From the NCBI GenBank assembly GCA_002376725.1, contig DFOM01000001.1, forward strand, positions 40,306 through 104,305: DNA of 64,000 nt, given 5' to 3'. Positions 35,358-45,229 of the stretch are shown in pieces; the stretch's first letter is position 1, and every line of letters starts with the position of its first letter. The position numbers and the translations under genes were made by a program. The DNA comes from Cloacimonetes bacterium UBA3541. Its GTDB lineage: Bacteria; Cloacimonadota; Cloacimonadia; Cloacimonadales; Cloacimonadaceae. The notes under the pieces are model-generated. The model saw only the letters and a program-made list of their open reading frames with translations. It was not told where the DNA came from and made no database searches.

Positions 35358-37873
35358 TTATATCCAGAAATTGGTTAAGTCAATATATAGATTTACCAGA
35401 TGATATAAACGAGCTGATACAGACTTTAACCTTCTCTGGTATAGAAGTAGAATCAGTAAAGGAAATACCAGCTCTTCCTGAAACTGTAGTTACCGCTAAA
35501 ATTCTTAGTTCTGAAAAAATACCTGGAACTGAACATCTTCAACTTTGCCAAGTAGATTTCGGGAAAGAAACTCTACAGGTGGTTTGTGGTGCTCCCAATT
35601 GTCATACAAATATGATAACAGTCCTGGCAAAAGTAGGAACAATATTGCCAACATTACAGATTGAAGCTAATCGTATACACGGAGTGGAATCTGAAGGTAT
35701 GCTCTGTTCTGAAAAAGAACTCGGTTTATCAGAAAATCATACGGGCATTATTGAACTTCCACAGGATACACACATCGGAATATCGGTAAATGAAATCTAT
35801 GAACTCCCTGATATTATTTTAGAACTTGAGATTACCCCTAATCGTCCAGACCTTCTTGGATATATTGGCATTGCTCGTGATTTATCTGCTTCTTTAGATA
35901 GACCTTTAAAACTGCCAGCAATAACAAAGATTGGCGGTGAAAATGTTCCAACCATTAAACTCATCCTGGAACTTAATGATTCTGAGAAATGTCCTCGTTA
36001 TACAGCTAGAATTATGGATCAAATAAGGGTTAAAGAATCTCCTTTGTGGCTAAAAAATGCTTTGATTAAATCTGGTTTCAGACCCATAAACAATATTGTG
36101 GATGTAACCAATTATGTTATGTTGGAAACAGGACAACCGTTACATGCTTTTGATTATCACAAACTTAAACCTATCCATCCTGAAGACCCCTATCCCGCTA
36201 TAATTGTGCGAAGAGCTAAACCGCAAGAAGAATTTATTGCCCTAGATGGAAATAAATATTATCTGGATGAAGAGGACCTAGTGATAGCTGATGGTCAAAA
36301 GCCTTCTGCTTTAGCTGGAATAATTGGAGGTAGAGATACCGCTGTTAATAATGAGACCACTACTATCATTCTGGAATCTGCTAATTTTGCTCCTTCAACC
36401 ATTCGCAAAACCTCGCTAAAATATAAAATAAGCACCGATTCTTCTTATCATTTTGAAAGACATTTAAGCCCAGCTTACCTGGAAGAAGTAAGCAATAGAG
36501 CCATAGAACTCATTTTAAAAGTTGCAGGTGGAATAGTTTGTAATGAGCTATACGATGCTTATCCTAAACCTCAAAAACCTCTCTATCTTTCTATACGCCC
36601 TTCTCGTTTTGAGGAACTTATAGGCTATAAACTTGATATTCAGCTAATAAAAAAATATCTAATTGCTTTAGGATTCCAATTCATTGGATTAGGACCATGG
36701 CAAAAAGATGCTATTTATGAAGAATCACTGCCCAAACTTTTGTATCAGGAACAAGATAAAACATCAGATAAGGATTTATTTGATAACCCCCAAATGGCTC
36801 TATATTTTTTGGTTCCGGCTTATAGAATTGATATCACTCGTGAAGCAGATATAATAGAGGAACTTGCTCGCTTGGATGGTTTTGACAAAATTCCTCAAAA
36901 AAAGACTATTCATCCCATTATGGACTGGCATGCCCATTATATTAAGCGGAAAATTGAGGATTACTTTCGTCAGGTTGGGTTCTACGAGATGATTAATCCA
37001 AGCTTTATTGACCCTACGAAATTAGAATATTTTATTGAGGATAAAACAGAGTTTGATAAAAAAATAATAAGAATCCGCAATCCACAAAGCAGCAATCAAT
37101 CTGCTATGCGTACTAATATGCTTCCTCAATTACTGGATAATCTCCTTTTTAATCTCAATCATAGTGAGCGAAATCTAAAATTGATGGAAATGGGAAAACT
37201 ATACTGGAAAGATAGTGGTAAACACTATGAAAACTTACATCTAACCGCTATAATGACTGGTTTTAATGCATTAGACCATTGGAAGGCTAAGAATAATGCT
37301 ATTGACATTTATGATGTTAAAGGAGTTATTGAAGGTTTATTGGACCAATTAGGAATTCCAATTGATAAAATGAAAAATGTCCATTATCCCTGGTTAGTTG
37401 AAGCAGATAACCTAGCATATTTTTGTAATAACCAACTCTGTGCTTATGTGGGAAGATTAAAAGCTAAAACTGCTGAGAAATTCGGGATTGATATTACTAC
37501 TTTAAAACAAGATATATGGATCTTAGAAGTTGAAGTAAATACGCTAATAAAATTAACAAGAAACCATAAAACTAAATTTTCTCCTTTACCAAAGTTCCCC
37601 TCCGTCATAAGGGATATATCTTTCCTAATCAATCTTTCTATACCTTATGCCGAGATTGTAAATTCCATCAAACAAGTTGAACCTTATCTTATAAAGGAAG
37701 TGAATATCTTTGACGAATATAGAGGAAAGGGTATTCCCAATGGATGGCATAGCATATCTTTACATATAATTCTTCAGGATTGTAAAAAAACATTGACAGA
37801 AGAACGAGTGGAACAAGTAATTGATTCTGTAAGAAAAATGCTGGAAAATACCTGGCAGATTAAAATGAGGTAA
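35354..37873 (+). CDS. pheT: Phenylalanyl-tRNA synthetase, beta subunit
   Basis: This 839-residue chain has an N-terminal tRNA-binding domain (about 40-155, 'VVTAKILSSEKIPGTEHLQLC'), the B3/4 editing domain ('LVIADGQKPSALAGIIGG'), B5, a degenerate class II core and the C-terminal FDX-ACB domain ('FSPLPKFPSVIRDISFLI'). It forms the alpha2beta2 enzyme with PheS and removes mischarged Tyr. The length is slightly above average; an insert around residues 450-480 accounts for it. Confidence 0.97.
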   Translation: MIISRNWLSQYIDLPDDINELIQTLTFSGIEVESVKEIPALPETVVTAKILSSEKIPGTEHLQLCQVDFGKETLQVVCGAPNCHTNMITVLAKVGTILPTLQIEANRIHGVESEGMLCSEKELGLSENHTGIIELPQDTHIGISVNEIYELPDIILELEITPNRPDLLGYIGIARDLSASLDRPLKLPAITKIGGENVPTIKLILELNDSEKCPRYTARIMDQIRVKESPLWLKNALIKSGFRPINNIVDVTNYVMLETGQPLHAFDYHKLKPIHPEDPYPAIIVRRAKPQEEFIALDGNKYYLDEEDLVIADGQKPSALAGIIGGRDTAVNNETTTIILESANFAPSTIRKTSLKYKISTDSSYHFERHLSPAYLEEVSNRAIELILKVAGGIVCNELYDAYPKPQKPLYLSIRPSRFEELIGYKLDIQLIKKYLIALGFQFIGLGPWQKDAIYEESLPKLLYQEQDKTSDKDLFDNPQMALYFLVPAYRIDITREADIIEELARLDGFDKIPQKKTIHPIMDWHAHYIKRKIEDYFRQVGFYEMINPSFIDPTKLEYFIEDKTEFDKKIIRIRNPQSSNQSAMRTNMLPQLLDNLLFNLNHSERNLKLMEMGKLYWKDSGKHYENLHLTAIMTGFNALDHWKAKNNAIDIYDVKGVIEGLLDQLGIPIDKMKNVHYPWLVEADNLAYFCNNQLCAYVGRLKAKTAEKFGIDITTLKQDIWILEVEVNTLIKLTRNHKTKFSPLPKFPSVIRDISFLINLSIPYAEIVNSIKQVEPYLIKEVNIFDEYRGKGIPNGWHSISLHIILQDCKKTLTEERVEQVIDSVRKMLENTWQIKMR

Positions 37874-37879
37874 GTCCTG

Positions 37880-38200
37880 ATGGATAGTAATGCCCTAAAT
37901 TTGCAAGAAAAGATACAAAAACTTATTGACCAATATACAGCCGATAAGAAAAAATTAGAAAAGATGGAAGCGGAAAATAATAACCTTCGTGAAGAAAACA
38001 GACAGCTTATGGAACAAATTAAAAACATTAACAAGTTCCATAGCGGTTCTGAATCAAGAATTAAGGAACTGGAAAATCAGGTGAAACAACTGGAAGCTCA
38101 ATATAAAGAACTTCAGGATTCACTTGCAGGATTTGAAGAGATTGCTTCTGAAACAATCAATCAGATTGACCTGATTATACCAGATTTAAATAATAAGTAA
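37880..38200 (+). CDS. Small coiled-coil protein upstream of zapA
   Basis: A 106-residue, highly charged, almost fully helical protein with heptads ('EKMEAENNNLREENRQLMEQI', 'IKELENQVKQLEAQYKELQ'; cores shown). It has no signal or membrane segment. It lies between pheT and zapA, six bases before the latter. The position and size suggest a ZapB-like or cell-division accessory role, but sequence alone does not show it. Confidence 0.8.
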   Translation: MDSNALNLQEKIQKLIDQYTADKKKLEKMEAENNNLREENRQLMEQIKNINKFHSGSESRIKELENQVKQLEAQYKELQDSLAGFEEIASETINQIDLIIPDLNNK

Positions 38201-38205
38201 ATATA

Positions 38206-38475
38206 ATGAAGCCAATAGAAGTAGAGATTTTGGGACGAAAATACCGTCTCCGTTCTGATAATCCAGAACAAACTCAAAATATTGCTTACATCATTAATGA
38301 GGAGTTAAATCGTCTGCAAGAACTCTACGAAAATCTTGACTTTACAAAACTGATACTTTTACTTGCACTAAGAAAGCAAGATGAGATTATTTCCCTGCAA
38401 AAGCAGAATCAAGAACTGGAAAAAAATCTGGAACGAGTGAATCAAATGGTAGAAAAAATCGTGGGAGATATTTAA
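38206..38475 (+). CDS. zapA: Cell division protein ZapA
   Basis: This 89-residue protein has the ZapA opening 'IEVEILGRKYRLRSDNPEQTQNIAYIINEELNRL' (core 'VEILGRKYRLRSD') and a C-terminal coiled coil. ZapA binds and bundles FtsZ at the Z-ring. The context pheT-zapA-6S RNA-rny is a known bacterial arrangement. The ATG is preceded by a weak SD (AAGTAAATATA), so it may be coupled to the gene before it. Confidence 0.9.
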   Translation: MKPIEVEILGRKYRLRSDNPEQTQNIAYIINEELNRLQELYENLDFTKLILLLALRKQDEIISLQKQNQELEKNLERVNQMVEKIVGDI

Positions 38476-38480
38476 ATTTT

Positions 38481-38646
38481 GGCCTGCGGAACTCGTGATA
38501 TGGGTTGCGGAAAAGCTAATTAAATTAAGGGAACCGAGCCATGGGTGGCATGCATGCCGGCTAGTCCCGGATCCATAAAACCCATAAGGTAGGTGCCCAC
38601 CTAGTGCTTGGCTTTAACGGACAAGCATACACGGTTCTCGCGGGTC
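38481..38646 (+). ncRNA. ssrS: 6S RNA
   Basis: The gap between zapA and rny is GC-richer than its surroundings and folds into one long rod. The 17 bases 38481-38497 pair with 38630-38646 at 15 positions (with G-U pairs), forming the closing stem. Inner complementary segments surround a large internal bulge. Length (about 166 nt), closing stem and zapA neighbourhood fit 6S RNA, which mimics an open promoter and sequesters sigma-70 RNA polymerase. The ends are estimated from the pairing. Confidence 0.8.
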
Positions 38647-38701
38647 ATTTATATAAACAGGTGGGGTTAAACCCTTCTGAATTAATTAAAGGAATAATAT
38701 A

Positions 38702-40270
38702 ATGCAATGGGATAAAGTTATTTTGGTAGCCATCGGAGTGGCAGGAGGACTTTTAATAGCTCTTATTATTTATTTAACAAAGCGTAGTAGATCTTTTCGA
38801 CTCGTCTTTCAAGCTAAAAAAATCGCCGAAGAAATTAAAGAATCCGCTCATAAAGAAGTTGAGAATGCTAAAAAAACTGCGGTCTTGGAAGCTAAAGATG
38901 AATGGTTCAAACAAAAAAAGGTTATGGAAGATGAAATCAAAGATCGCCAGAGAGAGCTCCGTTTTCAAGAAAAAAAGTATAATGAACGTCTAAGTAATCT
39001 GGATAAGCGTTTAGATGCCCTAGATAAAAAAGAAAATAACCTTATAGAACAAGAAAAGAAACTTAAAATCAAAGAGGAAGAAATAAATCGCAAATACCAG
39101 CAATGTGAAAAACTTATCAATGTTCAGAAAGAAAAACTGGAAGAAATTGCCGGTATGAGTAGAGAACAAGCAGTACAAATGATGCGTGAAGAATTAATTT
39201 CTCAGGCTCGGCAAGTAGCTGCAAATGATGCTAAATTAATGATTGATCAGATTAAACTGGATGCAACTAAAAAAGCCTCCGAAATATTATCTACTGCTAT
39301 CCAGCGTCTGGCGGTTGATTATGTTTCGGAAACAACTGTTTCGGTTATACCTCTTCCTTCAGATGAAATGAAGGGTAGAATTATTGGGCGAGAAGGGCGT
39401 AATATCCGCACTTTTGAAAAAGCATCGGGCGTAGATTTAATTATTGATGATACTCCAGAAGCGGTAGTTCTTTCCTGCTTTGATCCTGTGAGAAGAGAAA
39501 TTGCTCGTATCTCCTTAGAGAAGCTTATTGCTGATGGAAGAATACATCCAGGACGAATTGAAGAAGTTATTGCTAAGACCAGCAAAGAGATGGAAGAAAG
39601 TCTCATCAAAATAGGGGAAAAAGCTGTTCTGGACAGTAATATTCACAATATCTCAGCAAATCTGATTAAGATTCTGGGACGTTTAAATTATCGGACTTCT
39701 TATGGACAGAACATTTTAAAACATTCAATGGAAACCGCCTGGATTTGTGGAATTCTGGCAGCTGAACTAGGATTAGACCAGGAAATTGCTCGTAGAGCTG
39801 GACTCCTGCATGATATAGGCAAAGCTATGGACCAGGAACTGGAAGGCACTCATGCTATAATTGGAGCTAATATTGCCCGGAAGAATGGAGAAAGTAAAAT
39901 CATCGTTAATGCCATTGAAGCACATCATGAAGAAGTGGAAGCAATTTCTGTCTATGCTGCTTTAGTACAGGCTGCAGATGCTATATCTGGTGCTCGTCCA
40001 GGTGCGCGTAGAGAAATGCTTGAAACTTATATGCAACGTTTAACTAAACTGGAAGAAATAGCTAATTCCGTTCAAGGTGTGAATAAATCTTATGCTATCC
40101 AAGCGGGAAGAGAATTGCGGATTATTGTGGAACCATCTCTTATAGAGGATTCTCAAGCAGCGCTTCTAGCTACAGAAATTGCTGCTCAAATTGAAAAAGA
40201 GGTTCAGTATCCTGGTCAAATTAAAGTAACGGTTATTCGGGAAACTCGTCAGATTGCTATGGCAAAATGA
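38702..40270 (+). CDS. rny: Ribonuclease Y
   Basis: This 522-residue endoribonuclease starts mRNA decay at the membrane. It has one N-terminal helix ('VILVAIGVAGGLLIALIIYL'), a long charged coiled coil (about 35-190), a KH domain ('MKGRIIGREGRNIRTFEKASG') and an HD domain with the metal-binding pair in 'RAGLLHDIGKA', then 'AIEAHHEEVE'. Length and order match RNase Y. Its stop overlaps the next gene (ATGA). Confidence 0.97.
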   Translation: MQWDKVILVAIGVAGGLLIALIIYLTKRSRSFRLVFQAKKIAEEIKESAHKEVENAKKTAVLEAKDEWFKQKKVMEDEIKDRQRELRFQEKKYNERLSNLDKRLDALDKKENNLIEQEKKLKIKEEEINRKYQQCEKLINVQKEKLEEIAGMSREQAVQMMREELISQARQVAANDAKLMIDQIKLDATKKASEILSTAIQRLAVDYVSETTVSVIPLPSDEMKGRIIGREGRNIRTFEKASGVDLIIDDTPEAVVLSCFDPVRREIARISLEKLIADGRIHPGRIEEVIAKTSKEMEESLIKIGEKAVLDSNIHNISANLIKILGRLNYRTSYGQNILKHSMETAWICGILAAELGLDQEIARRAGLLHDIGKAMDQELEGTHAIIGANIARKNGESKIIVNAIEAHHEEVEAISVYAALVQAADAISGARPGARREMLETYMQRLTKLEEIANSVQGVNKSYAIQAGRELRIIVEPSLIEDSQAALLATEIAAQIEKEVQYPGQIKVTVIRETRQIAMAK

Positions 40271-41082
40271 TTAAGATACTCTTTTTCGGCGATGTGTTTG
40301 GTAAAGCCGGCAGAAGAATAGTTTGTGACTATCTTCCCCATCTAAAAGAAGAATTTAGCCCCGATTTTATTATCCTAAATGGAGAAAATCTGGCTGATGG
40401 ACGTGGCTTGACCGAAAAAACTTCTAAAATATTATTTAATGCAGGAGTTGATGCTATCACTGGTGGAAATCATCTATGGGATAGAACTGAGTCCTGGAAT
40501 TATATTCGTAATAATCCTAAAATTATAAAACCATTAAATTATCCTTCTTCAGCACCAGGAAATCCTTGTTTTACACTAGTAAAAGATGGTAAAAAACTTA
40601 CCCTGTTAAATCTATGTGGACAGCTTTTTATGCCTCCAACTAATTCTCCTTTTATGGCTTTGGAAAGCTGGTTTAATAATAACCATATAAATAATTCGTC
40701 TTGTATCTTGATTGATTTCCATTCAGAATCTACTTCTGAAAAGCGGGCTTTCGGATGGTTCGTAGATGGACGCGTCTCAGCTGTCCTTGGAACGCATACT
40801 CATATTCAAACAGCTGATGAAGAAATACTACCCCAAGGAACAGCATACATCACTGATGTGGGTATGACAGGTGCACATAACAGTGTGATTGGAATAAAAA
40901 AGGAAATTATCATAGAAAAATTTAAGCTTTGCCTTCCCATTAAATACGAATCCTCTGACCTTGGTCCTCAGATTAATGCCGTATATTTAGAACTGGATGA
41001 TTTAACCCATAAAGCTCAAAAGATATTGCGGATAAAGCGTCAGGTTGAATATAAAAACACACAATATAGTGAGACATTGTAA
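40267..41082 (+). CDS. YmdB-like metallophosphoesterase (TIGR00282 family)
   Basis: This 271-residue calcineurin-like phosphoesterase shows the metal ligands in 'FFGDVFGKAGRR', 'LNGENLADGRG', 'GGNHLWDR', 'IDFHSESTSEKRAFGWFVDGRVSAV' (core 'DFHSESTSEK') and 'LGTHTHIQTAD'. In Bacillus and others the family (YmdB) hydrolyses 2',3'-cAMP or other cyclic nucleotides and is encoded next to rny, as here. Translation is coupled to rny by a four-base overlap. It may link RNA breakdown products to signalling. Confidence 0.9.
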   Translation: MIKILFFGDVFGKAGRRIVCDYLPHLKEEFSPDFIILNGENLADGRGLTEKTSKILFNAGVDAITGGNHLWDRTESWNYIRNNPKIIKPLNYPSSAPGNPCFTLVKDGKKLTLLNLCGQLFMPPTNSPFMALESWFNNNHINNSSCILIDFHSESTSEKRAFGWFVDGRVSAVLGTHTHIQTADEEILPQGTAYITDVGMTGAHNSVIGIKKEIIIEKFKLCLPIKYESSDLGPQINAVYLELDDLTHKAQKILRIKRQVEYKNTQYSETL

Positions 41083-41084
41083 TC

Positions 41085-41993
41085 TTGGAAAAAATATTAT
41101 CAGGCAAACCATTAGCTAAACTTATTCAATCTAAAATTAAATCCTTAATAGAGAATGAGAGATTTCAACCGAAAATGTTACTTATTCAAATAGGAGAGGA
41201 TCCTGCTTCTTCATATTATGTACAAAACATAAATAATATAGGCAATAAACTAGGCTGTGAAGTGTTAAATAATATATATCCCGCGGATTTCTCTCAGGAT
41301 GACTTATTGACTGTTCTGGATAATGCCAATAGAGACATCTCCATTAATGGTATTATGCTCCAAAAACCGCTTCCTTCTTCTTTTGATGAATTGAAAATAG
41401 CTGAGACTATTAGCCCTCAAAAAGATATAGACTGCCTTAATCCCATCAATTTAGGACGCATTATTTTAGAAGAAGATGGATTATTCCCTTGCACTCCTTT
41501 AGCTGTAATATGCACTCTAAAATATTATAAGATTGAGGTTGAAGGTAAACATATCGTTATTATTGGACGTAGCAGCATTGTTGGTAAGCCATTGGCTAAT
41601 ATGCTGCTCTGGAAAAAACCTTATGCCAATGCTACGGTTACAGTATGTCACAGTAGAACTAAAAACTTAGAAGAATTAACTCGTTCTGCTGATATTTTAA
41701 TTGCTGCACTGGGGAAACCTGCTTTTGTTACTGAAGATATGATTCAATCTGATAGCATCCTTATAGATGTAGGGATCAATCAGATAACTGATAAGGAAGG
41801 AAGGCAACTCTATGTTGGAGATATAGACTATAATTCCTGTTTTGATAAAGCGTTAGCAATTACTCCTGTACCTGGAGGAATTGGATCCGTAACCTCTTCT
41901 CTACTCTTTCTTAATTTAGTAAAAGCTTGTTTTTCTGCTCATCATATAAATAAATCTATTGACGATTTTCTTAATTACATTTTGTTGGAATAA
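41085..41993 (+). CDS. folD: FolD-family methylene-THF dehydrogenase/cyclohydrolase, catalytic Lys absent
   Basis: This 302-residue protein is clearly FolD: 'INGIMLQKPLPSSF', 'PQKDIDCLNPINLGRI', the Rossmann 'VIIGRSSIVGKPLANMLL' and 'ITPVPGGIGSVTSSLL'. FolD interconverts 5,10-methylene-, methenyl- and 10-formyl-THF. In the active site the family has YV-x-x-K-x-K; here Tyr45 is followed by 'VQNINN', so the catalytic Lys (four after Tyr) is Ile49 and the second Lys is Asn51. The end motif is also changed from PGGVGPMT to PGGIGSVT. The start is TTG 41085, two bases after the previous stop, with only a weak SD. It may have lost cyclohydrolase activity, or use another residue. Confidence 0.88.
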   Translation: MEKILSGKPLAKLIQSKIKSLIENERFQPKMLLIQIGEDPASSYYVQNINNIGNKLGCEVLNNIYPADFSQDDLLTVLDNANRDISINGIMLQKPLPSSFDELKIAETISPQKDIDCLNPINLGRIILEEDGLFPCTPLAVICTLKYYKIEVEGKHIVIIGRSSIVGKPLANMLLWKKPYANATVTVCHSRTKNLEELTRSADILIAALGKPAFVTEDMIQSDSILIDVGINQITDKEGRQLYVGDIDYNSCFDKALAITPVPGGIGSVTSSLLFLNLVKACFSAHHINKSIDDFLNYILLE

Positions 41994-42029
41994 ATGAATA
42001 TTATAAGCCAAAAACCCTTGGGAGGTATG

Positions 42030-44444
42030 ATGCTAAAGAAGAGTAATAGACTCTTAATAATGACCATATTGGTTTCCTTAATCTTTCTTGTCTTAACTGG
42101 TTGTGGCAAGTCTGGTCATAAATTTGTCAATCAAGAACCCAATATCCGAATAACTTCTTATGAAGGTTATGATAATTCTGAGCTGCTTCTAAACTATGCA
42201 GATTCTCTTTTTATTTTTCAACAAAAGATTTTCTGGAGTGCCAGTGATCCTGATGGAGTTATTACAGGGTTTGCTTACCGTGTCAAAGACCAAAATGGTA
42301 ATCCTGTATCCACACCAGGTAATGAATTCATTGACTTGAATGGAGATGTTACTCCTCAAAATGTTATTGATAGATTTGGGACTGGTTGGGTGCTCCATTA
42401 TAAACCTAATGCGGATCAAAGCGTTCCTCTAAATGACCCTAATGCCAGGAGAACAATCTGGACTTCCGCCAAATATGCAATAATTAACTTCCCTTCCGCA
42501 GATGAGGATGGCAATCCATATACTAATGAAAGTACTTTTGAAGTTATTGCAATTGATAATAGAGGCGGAATTACCCCTGTTGATCCAAACTATACTCAAA
42601 GAAGTATTGCCTGGCGAAACTTTAAAACAACATCTCAAAGACCTACCTGTTTTCTCAGTACTACGAAAGGCAATCCCAATGGTGGAGAGGTTGGCTCCGG
42701 TATTCGTTTATCTTTTACAATGAAAGATGACCTTAATCCCTCCGTTCCTGCTATCCCTTACAAATTTGAATTTAAAATTATAAAACTCGACCCAAATGGT
42801 ACTACAATTATTAGCGAAAGTGAATGGTTTGATACTGCAAGCTCTCCAAATGATACTAATATAAATAAATTCCTTCTAACTGCTCATACTACTCCCTCTT
42901 TGAGTTATGACATTGAAGATGATGTTGTGAAATCAATAACCAAAGTAGTATCCCGAGCTTATAATATGGGAGGAGTTGTCTCTGAAACATCTATTGATGA
43001 CGGTTTTTCTATTACTTTTAAGGTTAAAGCAGGATTCCGACCTAAAACTTTAATCTATGATCAGCGTTGCTATGCTCTCGGACAAAACCACTTTGTTGAC
43101 TATTACGATGAATCTTCACCAGAAGTTATGCCATTTACTATATCTTCTGGAGTGCAGCGCTATGCTACTCATTTCTTCGTAGATATGGATAGCACTTTGA
43201 CCGCATTAAATAGCACAAATATAAAAGTTTGGTTACGCTGGGGATGGCATGGCGAATATGGAACCATACTTGCCTCTGGTTTTTCTTCAGTGACTGATGA
43301 TCCTTATGACAAAAAGATTGACTATCTACTGGATAGAGAGACGAATGTAAATTATTATTCTGAAATCACTCATTTTGACATTAGGTTAGATGGCGCACCT
43401 TATAATTATCCTCCACTTGCTAATGATCCAAGCGCCCATCAGGTAGATGTAGATGATGATGGAAATACAACAGTATGGCTTAGATTACCTTTATATTCTC
43501 CTGTAAGACAAACTTTAGTTCTGACCTCGCTTACCAGCGGACTTCATACCTTTGAAGTTCGTTGTGTTGACCTTCAAGGTGAAGTAGACCCTGCCCCAGC
43601 AGTATTTCAATTTATGCTTGTGGATACTATCCCTATCGCTAATCGCAATGGTATTCTTATTATAGATGATGATAAACATAGAGCTGTTATTGCACCTGAT
43701 GAGATTATTCTCCCTAAATATGCAGCTATGCTCGCTGATTATAATGGAACCAAAGATTTTATTAAAAGAACCCTTGAAAACGCACCTGGAGATACTAATG
43801 AAGATTTATGTTTGCGGCACTTTGCTCCTTCTGATTTACAAAAATATAAGCTGGTTATTTATCATAACGATAACCCCAACGATTCGGGGAACTTAAACCT
43901 TGAAAATGATGGATTAACTCTTTATCTCAGATCCGGTGGAAGTCTGATAATATCATCAACTCATCGGTTAGCCGCTAATCTTGATGAATTTGTTAAAGTT
44001 AAACAAAAAACTATTCTTAGTTATCTCGGGATACCTTATAAATCGCCTCCAGCCAATTACTTAAGTAGTTCTTTAAATACAAATCCCTTCTTCCAGCAAG
44101 CAGTGGGACAAGAAGGATATCCCAGTGTACAACTTCAATATGATGAAGCAAATGAACCAAGCTTTGTTGATTTAGTAAATGATCATAATGGCTTAGCTAG
44201 TGTAACTTATTTCCCATATATTAATGCGAATGCTACTGCTATCTATAGAATGGGAATAAAACCGGTTGGTTATCCTACAAGTGGACCTACCCAAGGACAA
44301 TTTAACACTTATAATAATCAAATTATCGGAATACGTTGTGTTACAGGTACCTCTCGTTGTTATACCTTCGGTTTCCCGCTCTCTTATATGTATACACCAG
44401 ATGCAAAAGCAATGATGAATAAAATCTTATCTGAAATTATGTAA
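42030..44444 (+). CDS. Large exported lipoprotein of unknown function
   Basis: I place the start at ATG 42030 (804 residues), the second of two ATGs after GGAGG (42021-42025); a longer frame begins at 41994. A lipoprotein signal peptide ends in the lipobox 'LTGC' with Cys25. The rest is beta-rich with several Ig/fibronectin-like segments ('FWSASDPDGVITGFAYRV', 'SGLHTFEVRCVDLQGEVDPAP') and a C-terminal alpha/beta region ('GILIIDDDKHR', 'GGSLIISSTHR') that may be GATase-like. I recognise no catalytic motif. It is probably anchored in the outer or inner membrane facing the periplasm. Confidence 0.75.
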   Translation: MLKKSNRLLIMTILVSLIFLVLTGCGKSGHKFVNQEPNIRITSYEGYDNSELLLNYADSLFIFQQKIFWSASDPDGVITGFAYRVKDQNGNPVSTPGNEFIDLNGDVTPQNVIDRFGTGWVLHYKPNADQSVPLNDPNARRTIWTSAKYAIINFPSADEDGNPYTNESTFEVIAIDNRGGITPVDPNYTQRSIAWRNFKTTSQRPTCFLSTTKGNPNGGEVGSGIRLSFTMKDDLNPSVPAIPYKFEFKIIKLDPNGTTIISESEWFDTASSPNDTNINKFLLTAHTTPSLSYDIEDDVVKSITKVVSRAYNMGGVVSETSIDDGFSITFKVKAGFRPKTLIYDQRCYALGQNHFVDYYDESSPEVMPFTISSGVQRYATHFFVDMDSTLTALNSTNIKVWLRWGWHGEYGTILASGFSSVTDDPYDKKIDYLLDRETNVNYYSEITHFDIRLDGAPYNYPPLANDPSAHQVDVDDDGNTTVWLRLPLYSPVRQTLVLTSLTSGLHTFEVRCVDLQGEVDPAPAVFQFMLVDTIPIANRNGILIIDDDKHRAVIAPDEIILPKYAAMLADYNGTKDFIKRTLENAPGDTNEDLCLRHFAPSDLQKYKLVIYHNDNPNDSGNLNLENDGLTLYLRSGGSLIISSTHRLAANLDEFVKVKQKTILSYLGIPYKSPPANYLSSSLNTNPFFQQAVGQEGYPSVQLQYDEANEPSFVDLVNDHNGLASVTYFPYINANATAIYRMGIKPVGYPTSGPTQGQFNTYNNQIIGIRCVTGTSRCYTFGFPLSYMYTPDAKAMMNKILSEIM

Positions 44445-44468
44445 CATAATATCCCCCATCCTCTAAAT

Positions 44469-44506
44469 AACCGGCTCCAACTCTAAAAACGAGCCGGTTC
44501 TTTTTC
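44469..44506 (+). terminator. Intrinsic terminator after the lipoprotein gene
   Basis: AACCGGCTC pairs perfectly with GAGCCGGTT around a 13-base loop and is followed by CTTTTTC. Confidence 0.92.
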
Positions 44507-45229
44507 TTTATTTTTAACGCTCTATTTTCCATTTTTATTAATAGATTCCTTTACCTGATTGATGATAGGATATATTAAAAAATATTATCTAAGAATGTAG
44601 CGCAGACCATAGAACAAAAAATAGCTGATAAATTTTAAAAAAATGAGTGCCAAATTCTTAATAAGTATATAAAGTCCAGTCCCTGTTCCAAATCACATAA
44701 TTATTCAATACCCTTTATCTTTCTATTTTCCACACTGTTAGGTACAATATTGTCCTTTATCTCCTACTTGACTCTCTCTTAGCACTTTACATATAAAAGA
44801 GACAAGGGAGAGTAAGGATAATATCAGATAAATATAAAGCGTAAATAAACTGCAAATATCCGTTTACTTTAAATATTAACACAATCAACTATTATCTAGG
44901 TTATTATAGTGCCCTGATATTCAATGTGATAATTCATAGGCTTAGATTAATATCAATATCTATTCCCTTTACCTTCTACTATTACTCTCTGATAGTATCT
45001 GATTTAGTTAAATAAACTTTTTAAATTTTGCAAGATAGCGATATTGAAACAAGTTTAACTATGAATTAATAAAATTATTGGAGCATTTATCTTGACAAAA
45101 AACACTATTTGAGAAGGAAGATAAAGTTATAATTATAGCTAAATGGTTGCTTAGAATAAAGAATTTGAATCTAGATAAGCTGACCAAAATCAAAATAATT
45201 TATCCAGATCTTTAGTTACGAGGTAAACT
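44507..45229. other. AT-rich intergenic region before hutU
   Basis: About 720 bases with no open frame that I can support and no RNA family that I recognise. A TTGACA at 45092-45097 lacks a good -10. CTCTCTCTT (44772-44780) and a GGGAGAG (44809-44815) could pair weakly. The hutU 5' region may lie here, but I see no classic operator. Confidence 0.5.
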
